Shown here: in pieces, positions 17,766 to 26,599 of the stretch | Position numbering within the stretch: position 1 is the stretch's first letter | Layout of the letters: every line of letters starts with the position of its first letter | Origin: Rhodobacter sp. | GTDB taxonomy: Bacteria; Pseudomonadota; Alphaproteobacteria; Rhodobacterales; Rhodobacteraceae | Assembly (NCBI GenBank): GCA_020251025.1 | Contig: JADCDI010000081.1 | Location: 26,767 to 90,766 of the forward strand | Direction of reading: 5' to 3' | Length of the DNA: 64,000 nt | Made by a program: the position numbers and the translations under genes | The notes under the pieces: generated by a model | The model's input: only the letters and a program-made list of their open reading frames with translations | What the model was told of the DNA's origin: nothing | Databases searched by the model: none

Positions 17766-19038
17766 TGCGGTTTTCGCGCCGCGTCACCACTTCGAACCGG
17801 AAGCCGTGAAAACTGAACGCCTGCTTTTCGTTCGGGATCATCTGCGCTTCATGGATGACGAGGCCGGCAATGGTGTTGGCCTCGTCATCCGGCAACTGCC
17901 AGTCCATCGCGCGGTTCAGATCGCGGATCGTCATGGACCCTTCGACAAAGTAGTCGCCATTTTCGGCGCGTTTCAGAACCGTATCCTGCGCCAGATCGAA
18001 CTCGTCGGCGATTTCGCCGACGATCTCTTCCAGGATGTCTTCCAGCGTGATCAGGCCGCGCAGCGCGCCGTATTCGTCGACCACCAGGGCGAAATGCGTG
18101 TGGCGTTTCAGAAACTGGCGCATCTGTTCGTCCAGCGGGGTGGTGTCGGGCACGAAATAGGGCTTCATCGCGATCTTGAGGATGTCCAGATCGGCCAGCG
18201 CCCCTTCATTGCCCTGCGGCCCGCGCACCAGCCGGTCAACCTCGCGCAGCAGGTCCTTGGCGTGGATCACGCCCAGGATATTCTCGTCGCTGTCCCGGTA
18301 GACCGGCAATCGGGTGTGCGGCGAGGCCAGGATCTGTGTCAGGATTTCGTCGGGGCTGCGGTCGGCATCGATCATCTCGATCTGGCTGCGGTGGCGCATG
18401 ACCTCGTCCACCGTGCGGTCGTTCAGATCAAGGGCCCCCAGCAGGCGGTCGCGGTCTTCTTTTTCCACCGCACCGCCCGAATGGCCCAGCGCGATGGCCC
18501 CGACGATTTCCTCGCGCAGCGACAGGATATGCCCGTCCGGGTCGGCGCGCACGCCAAAGAGCCGCAGCAGCACCCGCACCAGCGCCCTTACGACCGAGAC
18601 GACGGGCGAAAAGACCAGGATCACCACCCGGATCAGCGGGGCCACGCGGGATGCCGCCACTTCGGCATTGGTGATGGCATAGGTCTTTGGCAGCACCTCG
18701 CCAAAGACCAGCACCAGCAAGGTCATGATAAAGGTGGCCAGGGCAACACCGCTGTCGCCGAACATGCGGGTCAGCAGCGCCGTCGCCAGAGAGGCCGAGG
18801 TGATGTTGACGATGTTGTTGCCCAAAAGCAGCGCACCGATCATCCGTTCGTTGTCTTCGGTCACCCTCAGCGCCGCCGCCGCCCCGCTTGATCCCTTGTC
18901 GGCCTGCGCCCGCAGCTTGCCCCGCGAAGCCGCCGTCAGCGCGGTTTCCGACCCGGAAAAAAGCGCCGACATCACCAGCAGAAGAAGGATGGCCCCGACA
19001 GTCAGCCAGAACGCTGCATCCAAAGCAGAATCTCCCAT
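17737..19038 (-). CDS. CNNM/CorC-type membrane protein (DUF21, CBS pair, CorC_HlyC domain)
   Basis: A 433-aa membrane protein often annotated as a hemolysin or magnesium/cobalt transporter. The N-terminal DUF21 domain has about four membrane segments (10-160) with [16 protein letters not shown] and GEVLPKTYA. Two CBS motifs (about 205-330) include [19 protein letters not shown] and [10 protein letters not shown]. The CorC_HlyC domain (about 345-430) carries the MTIRDLNR and FHGFRFEVV segments. By family it exports or senses Mg2+, although the substrate is uncertain. It lies 62 bases after xerD on the same strand and may belong to the same transcript. Confidence 0.92.
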   Translation of the reverse strand: MGDSALDAAFWLTVGAILLLLVMSALFSGSETALTAASRGKLRAQADKGSSGAAAALRVTEDNERMIGALLLGNNIVNITSASLATALLTRMFGDSGVALATFIMTLLVLVFGEVLPKTYAITNAEVAASRVAPLIRVVILVFSPVVSVVRALVRVLLRLFGVRADPDGHILSLREEIVGAIALGHSGGAVEKEDRDRLLGALDLNDRTVDEVMRHRSQIEMIDADRSPDEILTQILASPHTRLPVYRDSDENILGVIHAKDLLREVDRLVRGPQGNEGALADLDILKIAMKPYFVPDTTPLDEQMRQFLKRHTHFALVVDEYGALRGLITLEDILEEIVGEIADEFDLAQDTVLKRAENGDYFVEGSMTIRDLNRAMDWQLPDDEANTIAGLVIHEAQMIPNEKQAFSFHGFRFEVVTRRENRITKLRVRPL

Positions 19039-19100
19039 CCCGTACCCTTTCCCGTGCTGCCCCGCTTATGCGTGCCGTCCGGTGGCGGTGCAAGCACCGG

Positions 19101-20021
19101 TCAATCCTGCCGGGCCAGCGGGTGATGCGTCAGGACAAGCTGGCGCAGCCGGTCATCGATGACATGGGTGTAGATTTCCGTGGTGGCGAGGTCCGCATGA
19201 CCCAAAAGGGTCTGGATCACCCGCAGGTCTGCACCGCCTTCCAGAAGGTGCGTCGCAAAGGCATGGCGCAGGGTATGCGGTGTCACCGCAGCCGGGTCCA
19301 GCCCTGCGGCCAGGGCGAGGGATTTGACAAGAAGATGAAAGGCCTGCCGTGACAGGTGCCCCCCCTTGCCCCGGGACGGAAACAGAAACCCCGAGGGTGG
19401 CCTGCCGCAGGCCTGCGCCGCATCCTCCTGCGCATCGCGGGCGGCAAGCCAGGCTGCCAGCGCGTCCTTTGCCGGCCCGGACAGCGGCACCATGCGTTCC
19501 CTGCCGCCCTTGCCGCGCACAAGGATCATCCGGGGGTCACCGCGCACCGCCGCCACGGGCAGTTCCACAAGTTCCGACACGCGCATGCCCGTGGCGTAGA
19601 TCATCTCCATCAGGCAACGGTTGCGCAGCCTGTCCTGGGCGGGGCCATGGGTTGCGGCGGCGTCAAGCAGGGCGGCAACCTCTGACCGGCTGAGGGTGCC
19701 GGGCAGCCGCTCTACGCGCCCCGGCCCCCGGATTGGCAGGGCGGGATTGTCGCTGCGCAGACCCTCTTCATGGGCAAACCGGTACATTTGCCGGATCGCC
19801 GACAGCCTGCGGGCCCGGGTGGCCTTGGACAGGCCCAGCGATTCGGTCCAGACCAGATAGGCGTCCACATCGTTCCGGGTGGCACCGGCAAAGCCGGTTC
19901 CGCGCCGGTCAAGCCAGCCGGCAAAATCCTTCAGATCCCGGCCATAGGCCAGAAGGGTGTTGCGGGCTGCCCCCCGTTCGGCGGCCTGTGCATCAAGAAA
20001 GGACGAAATCCAGCGATCCAC
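19101..20021 (-). CDS. xerD: Tyrosine recombinase XerD
   Basis: Resolves chromosome dimers at dif together with XerC. The 306-aa protein has an N-terminal core-binding domain (about 1-100) and the catalytic domain with R147 (ATGMRVSEL), K171, H249-x-x-R252 (HTLRHAFATHLL), H275 and nucleophile Y284 (IYTHV). All six residues are present, and no integrase features point to a mobile element. It starts with GTG at 20021, only three bases after the upstream gene's stop codon, which suggests translational coupling. XerC would look similar; XerD is preferred from the overall pattern. Confidence 0.9.
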   Translation of the reverse strand: MDRWISSFLDAQAAERGAARNTLLAYGRDLKDFAGWLDRRGTGFAGATRNDVDAYLVWTESLGLSKATRARRLSAIRQMYRFAHEEGLRSDNPALPIRGPGRVERLPGTLSRSEVAALLDAAATHGPAQDRLRNRCLMEMIYATGMRVSELVELPVAAVRGDPRMILVRGKGGRERMVPLSGPAKDALAAWLAARDAQEDAAQACGRPPSGFLFPSRGKGGHLSRQAFHLLVKSLALAAGLDPAAVTPHTLRHAFATHLLEGGADLRVIQTLLGHADLATTEIYTHVIDDRLRQLVLTHHPLARQD

Positions 20022-20024
20022 CGG

Positions 20025-21593
20025 TCAGCCGCGCCGTTCCAGCAGCATCATCTCCAGCGCCGTGCGGCGCGCGGCATCTTCCAGCCCGACGGCGCGCAGC
20101 AGCGACAGCCCCTGCGTCACCAGCGGAAGGTCGCCGCGCAGACCGGCCCCGATCTGGTCGACGGCCAGCAGAATCGCTTCCCCGATGCGCCCGTCCTGCA
20201 ACAGCGCCTGGGCGTCCAGACCGGGCGACGGGTTGCGGAACGCGGGCGCGATGGCGCGGCCCAGACTGTCGGGTGCCGTGCCGTCCGCCGTGCCGCGCGC
20301 AAGGCCGATCAGAAAGCCTTCGGTTGTATCCGCAGGTTTCCGCGCCTCTGCCGCCGCCTGATAGCCGGGTGACAGCAGCGCGATGCGGAATGCCAGCGCA
20401 GAGACCGGCGCGGGCAGGGCAAGCTTGCCCAGGGGGGCTGCGAAAAGGATGGCGAAGGGCACTTCCAGCTCGGCCGCAACCATCCGGTCCCAGGCACCGG
20501 GCAAGATCTGCGCCACCTTCTGCGCATCGCCGGCAGCCAGCGCGGCATCAAGGGCCTGCACATCCGCAACCCGGTCCCAGACCCCGCCAGAGGCTGCCGG
20601 CTTGCGGTCGGTGTAGATGCCCAGCAGGCGGTTCGGGGCAATGGCCCCGGTGCGTGCCAGGCGTTCCGCCGCCTCGATCTGTGATTTCCAGCCTGCCGTG
20701 TCCCGCAGGTCGGCCTGCGCAAAGGCCAGCGGCAGGGTGTTGGTGGGCAGGGGTTCGCCCACCGCTTCCAGCATCCGCCAGACCAGCGGGCTGGGGCGCG
20801 CAGGCTTGGCCAAAGGTGGATCGCCTTCGTAGAGCTCAGGGTCAAGGAACCGTGACAGCAGCGCGTCTTCCTCTTCGGTCACGAACCCAAGCGCCTGCGC
20901 GGTGCGCAGGGTCAGCGCCGCCGCGTTCCAGTCGCCCGACCGGGCAAGGCAGAAGATGCGGGCGGGGAAGGTCGGTGCCAGATCAGGGTTTCCGCGCATC
21001 TGCGCGCAGGCCCGGTCCTCGGTTCCGGTCAGCAGGGCAACATCGAAGCTGCGGCGAAAAAGCTCGGGCTTGGCAGAGCCTGCGGCATCAAGAAGGGCCG
21101 CGGCCTGTTCCAGCGCGCCGACATCCAGCAATTCATCGATCCGCGCCAGCAGAAGGGTGCCGCGCCCGCCGGCATCGGCGGGGGGATCTGCCTCGGCCAG
21201 CATCAGCGTGGTCAGAAGCGCCTGCAGGGCGGGAAGCGTCTCGATCCGTTCCGCGCGGATCAGGGCCACGATTTCCCCGGTGCGGCCCAGCCCCCAAAGT
21301 GCCTGCGGCAGGCCGGTGACCTGCGGGGCAAGAAGGCCCGTCGCATCGGGCGAGGGGCCGTCAAGCACGGTCACCGCGATATCCTCAGGCGCGGCCCCTG
21401 CGGCAATGGCCGGCTCGTAGCCGCCAGAGCCGGGCAAGGGCGCGGGCACGGCCACCGATTGGGACAGCCAGTCGATGGCCGACAACGGCTCTTCCGCCCC
21501 TGCCGCCGCCCCGGAACCGAACAGGGCGGCCAAGGCCAGGGCGGGGGCCAAGGCCGGAGCCAGGACTGGGGCCGGACCGGTTCTAGTCGGCAT
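20025..21593 (-). CDS. Conserved hypothetical exported protein (helical, Ala/Leu-rich)
   Basis: Not recognised as a named family. The 522-aa product starts with a long hydrophobic leader (about 1-33, repeats of LAPALA) followed by EEPLSAIDWLSQSV, so it should be exported or anchored. The rest is strongly helical with evenly spaced Leu/Ala, for example TLPALQALLTTLMLAEADPP and LEQAAALLDAAGSA. This resembles a tetratricopeptide-like superhelix without clear repeats. Its ATG overlaps the end of a 44-aa membrane protein gene by 11 bases, and xerD follows after three bases. It is probably periplasmic and conserved in relatives. Its function is unknown. Confidence 0.7.
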   Translation of the reverse strand: MPTRTGPAPVLAPALAPALALAALFGSGAAAGAEEPLSAIDWLSQSVAVPAPLPGSGGYEPAIAAGAAPEDIAVTVLDGPSPDATGLLAPQVTGLPQALWGLGRTGEIVALIRAERIETLPALQALLTTLMLAEADPPADAGGRGTLLLARIDELLDVGALEQAAALLDAAGSAKPELFRRSFDVALLTGTEDRACAQMRGNPDLAPTFPARIFCLARSGDWNAAALTLRTAQALGFVTEEEDALLSRFLDPELYEGDPPLAKPARPSPLVWRMLEAVGEPLPTNTLPLAFAQADLRDTAGWKSQIEAAERLARTGAIAPNRLLGIYTDRKPAASGGVWDRVADVQALDAALAAGDAQKVAQILPGAWDRMVAAELEVPFAILFAAPLGKLALPAPVSALAFRIALLSPGYQAAAEARKPADTTEGFLIGLARGTADGTAPDSLGRAIAPAFRNPSPGLDAQALLQDGRIGEAILLAVDQIGAGLRGDLPLVTQGLSLLRAVGLEDAARRTALEMMLLERRG

Positions 21594-21717
21594 TCAGGGT
21601 CACGGGTTGCGTCACGGGGGTTTGCGGCGGCGTCATGTCACCCAGATAGGCATAGCCTGCCAGGCCGATGACCCCAAGCACCACAAGTATCAGTGCCGCC
21701 ACCAGGATGCGTCCCAT
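21583..21717 (-). CDS. 44-aa single-span membrane protein
   Basis: Too short for routine gene calls but well formed: ATG at 21717, TAG at 21583-21585. The protein begins MGRILVAALILVVLGVIGLA, one clean membrane segment (about 4-25), then GYAYLGDMTPPQTPVTQPVTLNAD, a short Pro/Thr tail that would face the periplasm. The stop codon overlaps the start of the next gene, so they are probably co-translated. This suggests that the small protein belongs with the 522-aa exported protein and xerD. It has no named family that I recognise. Transcription probably starts in the 142-base gap shared with aroK. Confidence 0.7.
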   Translation of the reverse strand: MGRILVAALILVVLGVIGLAGYAYLGDMTPPQTPVTQPVTLNAD

Positions 21718-21859
21718 GCCCGCCCAGCCTTCCTGTTCCATCCGGTCCTGCACGGGCCCGCCCCGGGCAATGCCTTCCGCCGTCGATTGTATATGGCATT
21801 CCTGCCAGGATCACGCCATTCAGGATATGACTGAAAGATAAAGTGAGACCCTGTCGAAG

Positions 21860-22405
21860 GTGAGCTGGCGTCTGAAAAAAACCGTTGTCATGGTGGGCAT
21901 GATGGGCGCTGGCAAGACTGCCGTGGGAACCCAGCTTGCGCGCCTGCTTGGTGTGCCGTTTCTTGATTCGGACGAAGAGATCGTCCGCGCCGCCAACCGG
22001 TCGATCACCGAGATATTCGAACGGGACGGCGAGCCTTTCTTCCGCGCGCGCGAGACAGAGGTGCTGGGCCGCCTTCTGCGCGGCGTGCCTTGTGTGCTGT
22101 CGACGGGCGGCGGGGCCTTTCTGTCCGAACAGAACCGCCGGATGATTGCGGATCGCGGCGTTTCGGTCTGGCTGCGGGCCGATCTTGATCTGTTGTGGCA
22201 GCGCGTGCGTCACAAATCCACCCGGCCCTTGCTGCGCACCGCCAGCCCGCGCGATACGCTGCGCAGCCTCTTTGAGGCGCGCGTGCCCATCTACGGCCTG
22301 GCAGATCTGGCGGTGGACAGCCGGGCAGAGTCCTCTGTGGAAGAGATGGCGGATCGGGTGGTCGCGGCCCTGCTGGCGCGGCCCGACGTTCTGGAAAGGA
22401 AGTAA
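21860..22405 (+). CDS. aroK: Shikimate kinase
   Basis: Phosphorylates shikimate at the 3-hydroxyl with ATP in aromatic amino acid synthesis. The 181-aa protein has Walker A GMMGAGKT (13-20), substrate-binding DSDEEI, the GGGAF motif and RPLL near the lid. The best start is GTG at 21860, which places the Walker motif at the usual position. The next gene, aroB, begins two bases after the stop, an arrangement seen across alphaproteobacteria. Confidence 0.96.
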   Translation: MSWRLKKTVVMVGMMGAGKTAVGTQLARLLGVPFLDSDEEIVRAANRSITEIFERDGEPFFRARETEVLGRLLRGVPCVLSTGGGAFLSEQNRRMIADRGVSVWLRADLDLLWQRVRHKSTRPLLRTASPRDTLRSLFEARVPIYGLADLAVDSRAESSVEEMADRVVAALLARPDVLERK

Positions 22406-22406
22406 G

Positions 22407-23522
22407 ATGACGGTTGATTCGGTTCCCGTCGCGCTCGGCGCGCGGTCCTATGAGGTGCGCATCGGGCCGGGGCTGATCGACCGGGCGGGGGCGCAGATTG
22501 CGCCGCTGCTGCGTCGGCCACGCGTGGCGGTTGTCACGGATGAAACGGTGGCGGGGCTGCATCTGGCACGGCTGGCCGATGGGCTGGCGGCGGCGGGCCT
22601 TGCCCACACGTCCCTGGCCCTTCCGGCCGGGGAAAGCACCAAGGGCTGGGCGCACCTCGCGCGCTGCACGGAATGGCTGCTGGACCAGAAGGTGGAGCGG
22701 CGCGATCTGGTGGTGGCGCTGGGCGGCGGTGTGATCGGCGATCTGGTGGGATTCTCGGCGGCGATCCTGCGGCGCGGCGTGCGCTTTGTGCAGGTGCCGA
22801 CATCGCTGCTGGCCCAGGTGGACAGTTCCGTCGGCGGCAAGACCGGCATCAACACCGCCCAGGGCAAGAACCTGGTGGGTGCGTTTCACCAGCCCAGCCT
22901 GGTGCTGGCCGATATCGATGCGCTGGCCACACTGCCGCGCCGCGACTTTCTGGCAGGCTACGGCGAGGTGCTGAAATACGGGCTGCTGGGCGACGCCGCC
23001 TTTTTTGACTGGCTGGAGGTCAACGCCCCGCGCATGGTGGCGGGTGACGCGGGCCTGCGCCAGCATGCGGTCAGGGTTTCGGTGGCGATGAAGGCGGGCA
23101 TCGTATCACGCGACGAAACCGAAGAGGGCGAGCGGGCGCTTCTGAACCTGGGCCATACCTTTTGCCATGCGCTGGAATCGGCCACGGGCTATGGCGACCG
23201 GCTGCTGCATGGCGAAGGCGTGGCCATCGGCTGCGCGCTGGCCTTTGAGCTCAGCCAGCGGCTGGGCCTGTGCGCGCAGGAGGCGCCAAGCCGCCTGCGC
23301 GCCCATCTGCGCTCCCTGGGCATGAAGACCGACCTGCGCGATATTCCGGGCGACCTGCCGGGGGCGGACGGGCTGCTGGGCCTGATGGCACAGGACAAGA
23401 AGGTGGTCGATGGCCGGTTGCGCTTCATCCTGGCGCGCGGCATCGGCCAGGCCTTTGTCGCCGATGACGTTCCGCCCGATGCGGTGCGCGGCGTTCTGAC
23501 GGACGCACTTGCGGCGCGGTAG
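22407..23522 (+). CDS. aroB: 3-dehydroquinate synthase
   Basis: NAD+-dependent cyclisation of DAHP to 3-dehydroquinate, second step of the shikimate pathway. The ATG at 22407 follows the aroK stop closely (AGGAAGTAAG just upstream) and gives a 371-aa protein, the normal length. Visible signatures are ALGGGVIGDLVGFSAAILRRG, VPTSLLAQVDSSVGGKTGIN, the metal-binding GEVLKYG, and LLNLGHTFCHALE with HGEGVAIG. Operon with aroK. Confidence 0.97.
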   Translation: MTVDSVPVALGARSYEVRIGPGLIDRAGAQIAPLLRRPRVAVVTDETVAGLHLARLADGLAAAGLAHTSLALPAGESTKGWAHLARCTEWLLDQKVERRDLVVALGGGVIGDLVGFSAAILRRGVRFVQVPTSLLAQVDSSVGGKTGINTAQGKNLVGAFHQPSLVLADIDALATLPRRDFLAGYGEVLKYGLLGDAAFFDWLEVNAPRMVAGDAGLRQHAVRVSVAMKAGIVSRDETEEGERALLNLGHTFCHALESATGYGDRLLHGEGVAIGCALAFELSQRLGLCAQEAPSRLRAHLRSLGMKTDLRDIPGDLPGADGLLGLMAQDKKVVDGRLRFILARGIGQAFVADDVPPDAVRGVLTDALAAR

Positions 23523-23553
23523 GGGGGCGGGGTGGCAGCGACCGGGCCGCCCG

Positions 23554-24189
23554 TCAGAACACGCCGGACAGCACGTTGATCACCAGCGCCAGAATGCCAA
23601 GGTTGAACAGAAAGGCCAGCAGGGCGTGCAGCGTCACCGTCCGGCGCATGCTGCGGCTTTCGATGTTCACATCCGACACGGCCGAGGTCATGCCGATGCA
23701 GAAGGCGAAATAGCAGAAATCGACAAAGACAGGATCATCCCCGCCGGGAAAGGCCAGCCCGCCTGCATCGCCATGATCCTTCTGGTCGTAATACATGTGC
23801 CCGTAGTGATGGGCATAGATCAGGTTCACGAAAAGCCAGGCCAGGATCAGCGTGGCAATCACATGCAGCAGGTCCGGCATGGTCAGGGCTTCGCGCGTGT
23901 GGATCATGCGGGCCAGAGAGGCAACGACGGCGGCCAGAACGATGGTCGAGCACAGCAGAAGAAAGACGCGGCCGCCATCATCGCGTGCGCCGCGCCGCCG
24001 CAGGTCATCCGGCTGATCCCGCAGGAACAGCGGGATGCTGGCCGCGATGAAGCCTAGGGCGGCGATGTTGAAACCGGCCACAACCGCCTCTTCCGGTTTC
24101 ATGAAACCGGAGGTTCCGGCAATGCCGCAAAACAGCAGGGCCAGAAACAGAAAGAACCGGGGATGCGGAATCGCCCTTATCCGCAGCAT
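23554..24189 (-). CDS. DUF1345 family integral membrane protein
   Basis: A 211-aa protein with about five membrane segments. The start at 24189 (MLRIRAIPHPRFFLFLALL) is preferred over a frame extending to 24393, because the extra residues are Arg/Pro-rich. Family marks are LILAWLFVNLIYAHHYGHMYYDQ and GDDPVFVDFCYFAFCIGMTSAVSDVNI, which are typical of DUF1345. Function is unknown. It converges with aroB and diverges from the GntR regulator gene. Confidence 0.85.
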   Translation of the reverse strand: MLRIRAIPHPRFFLFLALLFCGIAGTSGFMKPEEAVVAGFNIAALGFIAASIPLFLRDQPDDLRRRGARDDGGRVFLLLCSTIVLAAVVASLARMIHTREALTMPDLLHVIATLILAWLFVNLIYAHHYGHMYYDQKDHGDAGGLAFPGGDDPVFVDFCYFAFCIGMTSAVSDVNIESRSMRRTVTLHALLAFLFNLGILALVINVLSGVF

Positions 24190-24373
24190 GGGTCGGCCTG
24201 CGGGCGTGATCGCCCGTCCTGTCGGGGGATGGTCTGCATGCCCGCTCCTTTCCCTGTCTGGCCCCGACCATGGCGGTGCGCACAGGGTGCCGTCAACACG
24301 GTCGCGCGGCCGTCCGTCCTTGATCCTGTCCGCAGGGCGGCCTAATTCGGTCATATCCGCAGGCAGGGCCAGG

Positions 24374-25033
24374 ATGACCGCGCAGGACCGCAAGATACCG
24401 ACACACGAGCTGACCTATGCCCGGCTGCGGGACATGGTTCTTTCGGGGCATCTTCTGCCCGGCCAGCCGGTGACGATCCAGGGGCTGGTCAGCGACCTGG
24501 ATGCGGGCATGACCCCGGTGCGCGAAGCAATCCGGCGGCTGATCGCCGAAGGGGCGCTGACGCTTCAGGGCAACCGGCGCGTTCTGGTGCCGCATCTGAC
24601 CCCCGCCTTGCTGGACCAGATTGCCTTTGCGCGGCTGACCATCGAGCCGCGCCTGGCGGAACTTGCGGCCCCCCGGCTGAACGGCGCAATCATCGCGCGG
24701 CTGGAGGCGCTGGACAAGGGCGTGGACCAGGCGATCCGGGCGGGCGATGTGCCGGGGTATCTTTCCGGCAATCACCGGTTCCACTTTACCTTGTACGATT
24801 GCGCTGATGCCGGGGTGCTGATGGACATCGCACAGTCGCTGTGGCTGCGTTTCGGTCCGTCGCTGCGCGTCGTCTGCGCCCGCTTCGGAACGGAAAGCCT
24901 GCCAGACCGCCACGGCGAGGCGCTGGCAGCCATGAGGGCCGGCGATGCCATGGCGCTGGGCCAGGCCATCCGCAACGACATTGCCCAGGGTGTGGATCAG
25001 GTGCGGGGGGCACTCGCCTCGGGGAAAATTTGA
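24374..25033 (+). CDS. GntR-family transcriptional regulator, FCD subfamily
   Basis: DNA-binding repressor/activator of 219 aa. The N-terminal winged helix (about 10-75) contains LTYARLRDMVLSGHLLPGQ and MTPVREAIRRLIAEGAL. The C-terminal FCD ligand-binding domain (about 85-215) has EPRLAELAAPRL, NHRFHFTLYDCA and a RHGEAL segment with metal-binding His residues. The ATG at 24374 follows CCAGG. Two TTGATCA-centred palindromes begin at its stop codon and precede the aminotransferase gene downstream. It therefore probably controls that gene, possibly in response to its amine substrate. Confidence 0.93.
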   Translation: MTAQDRKIPTHELTYARLRDMVLSGHLLPGQPVTIQGLVSDLDAGMTPVREAIRRLIAEGALTLQGNRRVLVPHLTPALLDQIAFARLTIEPRLAELAAPRLNGAIIARLEALDKGVDQAIRAGDVPGYLSGNHRFHFTLYDCADAGVLMDIAQSLWLRFGPSLRVVCARFGTESLPDRHGEALAAMRAGDAMALGQAIRNDIAQGVDQVRGALASGKI

Positions 25034-25072
25034 TCAAATTCTTGCATCGCGGATAATTTGATCATATTATCC
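25027..25072. promoter_or_regulatory. Twin palindromic operators, probable GntR binding sites
   Basis: Two palindromes share a TGATCA core. One is the perfect 14-base AATTTGATCAAATT at 25027-25040, overlapping the gntR stop codon. The other is a 22-base near-perfect palindrome at 25051-25072 (GGATAAT arm, TGATCA core, ATTATCC arm; one mismatched pair). Their centres are 28 bases apart. They stand out as AT-rich in a GC-rich stretch, directly upstream of the aminotransferase gene, as expected for FCD-type GntR operators. Confidence 0.75.
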
Positions 25073-25141
25073 GGGTATCCGGTTGCCGGGTCCTGCGTGC
25101 ATGCAGCGTCCCGGGCACCGGCCAGACATTCCGGGGATGCC

Positions 25142-26539
25142 ATGAACAAGATCACCAACCATATGCCGACCGCCGAATTGCAGGCGCTGGATGCGGCGCA
25201 TCACATGCATCCCTTCACTGCCGGGGCCGAACTGGCTGCCAAGGGTGTTCGGGTGATGACCCAGGGCAAGGGCGTGTGGCTGACCGACAGCGAAGGCCAC
25301 CGCATCATCGACGGGATGGCGGGGCTGTGGTGTGTCAATATCGGTTACGGCCGCAGGGAACTGGCGCAAGCGGCCGCGCGCCAGATGGAAGAGCTGAGCT
25401 ATTACAACACCTTCTTCCAGACAACGCATGTGCCTGCCATTGCGCTGGCCGCCCGGCTGGCGGAACTGGCACCGGGCGATCTGAACCATGTGTTCTTTGC
25501 CGGATCGGGGTCCGAGGCCAATGATACCAACATCCGCCTCGTACGCCGCTACTGGGCGATCAAGGGCCAGCCGGACAAGACCGTGATCATCGCCCGCAAG
25601 AACGGCTACCACGGCTCTACCATGGGGGGCGGCAGTCTGGGCGGCATGGCCCCGATCCACGCGCATGGCGGCATGATCGGCGGGATCGTCCATATCGGCC
25701 AGCCGCACTGGTATGCCGAAGGCGGCGACATGACGCCTGACGCGTTCGGCCTGCTGCGCGCACGCGAACTGGAAGAGATGATTCTGGAACTGGGCGTTGA
25801 CAAGGTTGCGGCCTTTATCGGCGAACCGGTGCAGGGCGCGGGCGGCGTGATTATTCCGCCAGGCACCTACTGGCCCGAGATTCAGCGCATCTGCGACAAA
25901 TACGGCATCCTGCTGATCGCGGATGAGGTGATTACCGGCTTCGGGCGCACCGGCAACTGGTTCGGCAGCCAGACCTTTGGCATCCGCCCGCATATCATGA
26001 CCATCGCCAAGGGCCTGTCATCCGGCTATCTGCCCATCGGCGGGTCGATTGTCTGTGACGAGGTCGCCGATACCGTGGGCGGGGCCGGGGATTTCAACCA
26101 CGGCTATACCTATTCCGGGCATCCGGTGGCGGCGGCGGTGGCGCTTGAAAACCTGCGGATCATCGAAGAAGAAAAGATCATCGACCATGTGCGCGACGTG
26201 GCGCATCCTTATCTGGCGGCCAAATGGCAGGCCCTGACCGATCATCCGCTGGTGGGAGAGGCCAGGCTTGTGGGGCTGATGGGCTCCATCGCGCTGACGC
26301 CGGACAAGGCCAGCCGGGCAAAGTTCGCCTCGGAAGCGGGGGCCGTGGGATATCGCTGCCGCGAGCGCTGCTTTGCCAATGACCTGATCATGCGCCATGT
26401 CGGTGACCGGATGATCATATCTCCGCCCTTGATCATCACGCCGGCCGAAATCGACATCCTGATCGAGCGTGCCTGGAAATCGCTGGATGAATGCCTGGCG
26501 ATCCTGAAGCTGGAAGGCATGATGAAGGCCGCCGCCTGA
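25142..26539 (+). CDS. Class III omega-aminotransferase (pyruvate-type, PLP)
   Basis: Transfers an amino group from an omega-amino acid or amine (beta-alanine, taurine, putrescine or similar) to a keto acid. The 465-aa protein has SGSEAND (122-128), YHGSTMGGGSLGG, the PLP-binding Asp D261 in LIADEVITGFGRTG and Schiff-base Lys K290 in IAKGLSSGYLP. C-terminal ISPPLIITPAEID is present. The start at 25142 (MNKITNHMPT) avoids the operator sequence that a longer frame would translate. It is preceded by the GntR gene and its palindromes. The amine substrate cannot be told from sequence. Confidence 0.9.
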   Translation: MNKITNHMPTAELQALDAAHHMHPFTAGAELAAKGVRVMTQGKGVWLTDSEGHRIIDGMAGLWCVNIGYGRRELAQAAARQMEELSYYNTFFQTTHVPAIALAARLAELAPGDLNHVFFAGSGSEANDTNIRLVRRYWAIKGQPDKTVIIARKNGYHGSTMGGGSLGGMAPIHAHGGMIGGIVHIGQPHWYAEGGDMTPDAFGLLRARELEEMILELGVDKVAAFIGEPVQGAGGVIIPPGTYWPEIQRICDKYGILLIADEVITGFGRTGNWFGSQTFGIRPHIMTIAKGLSSGYLPIGGSIVCDEVADTVGGAGDFNHGYTYSGHPVAAAVALENLRIIEEEKIIDHVRDVAHPYLAAKWQALTDHPLVGEARLVGLMGSIALTPDKASRAKFASEAGAVGYRCRERCFANDLIMRHVGDRMIISPPLIITPAEIDILIERAWKSLDECLAILKLEGMMKAAA

Positions 26540-26599
26540 TCTGCCGCGCCGGATCGGCGCCCCCGGTCCGGCACAGGCACCCGCCCGGCCCGGGGAAAC

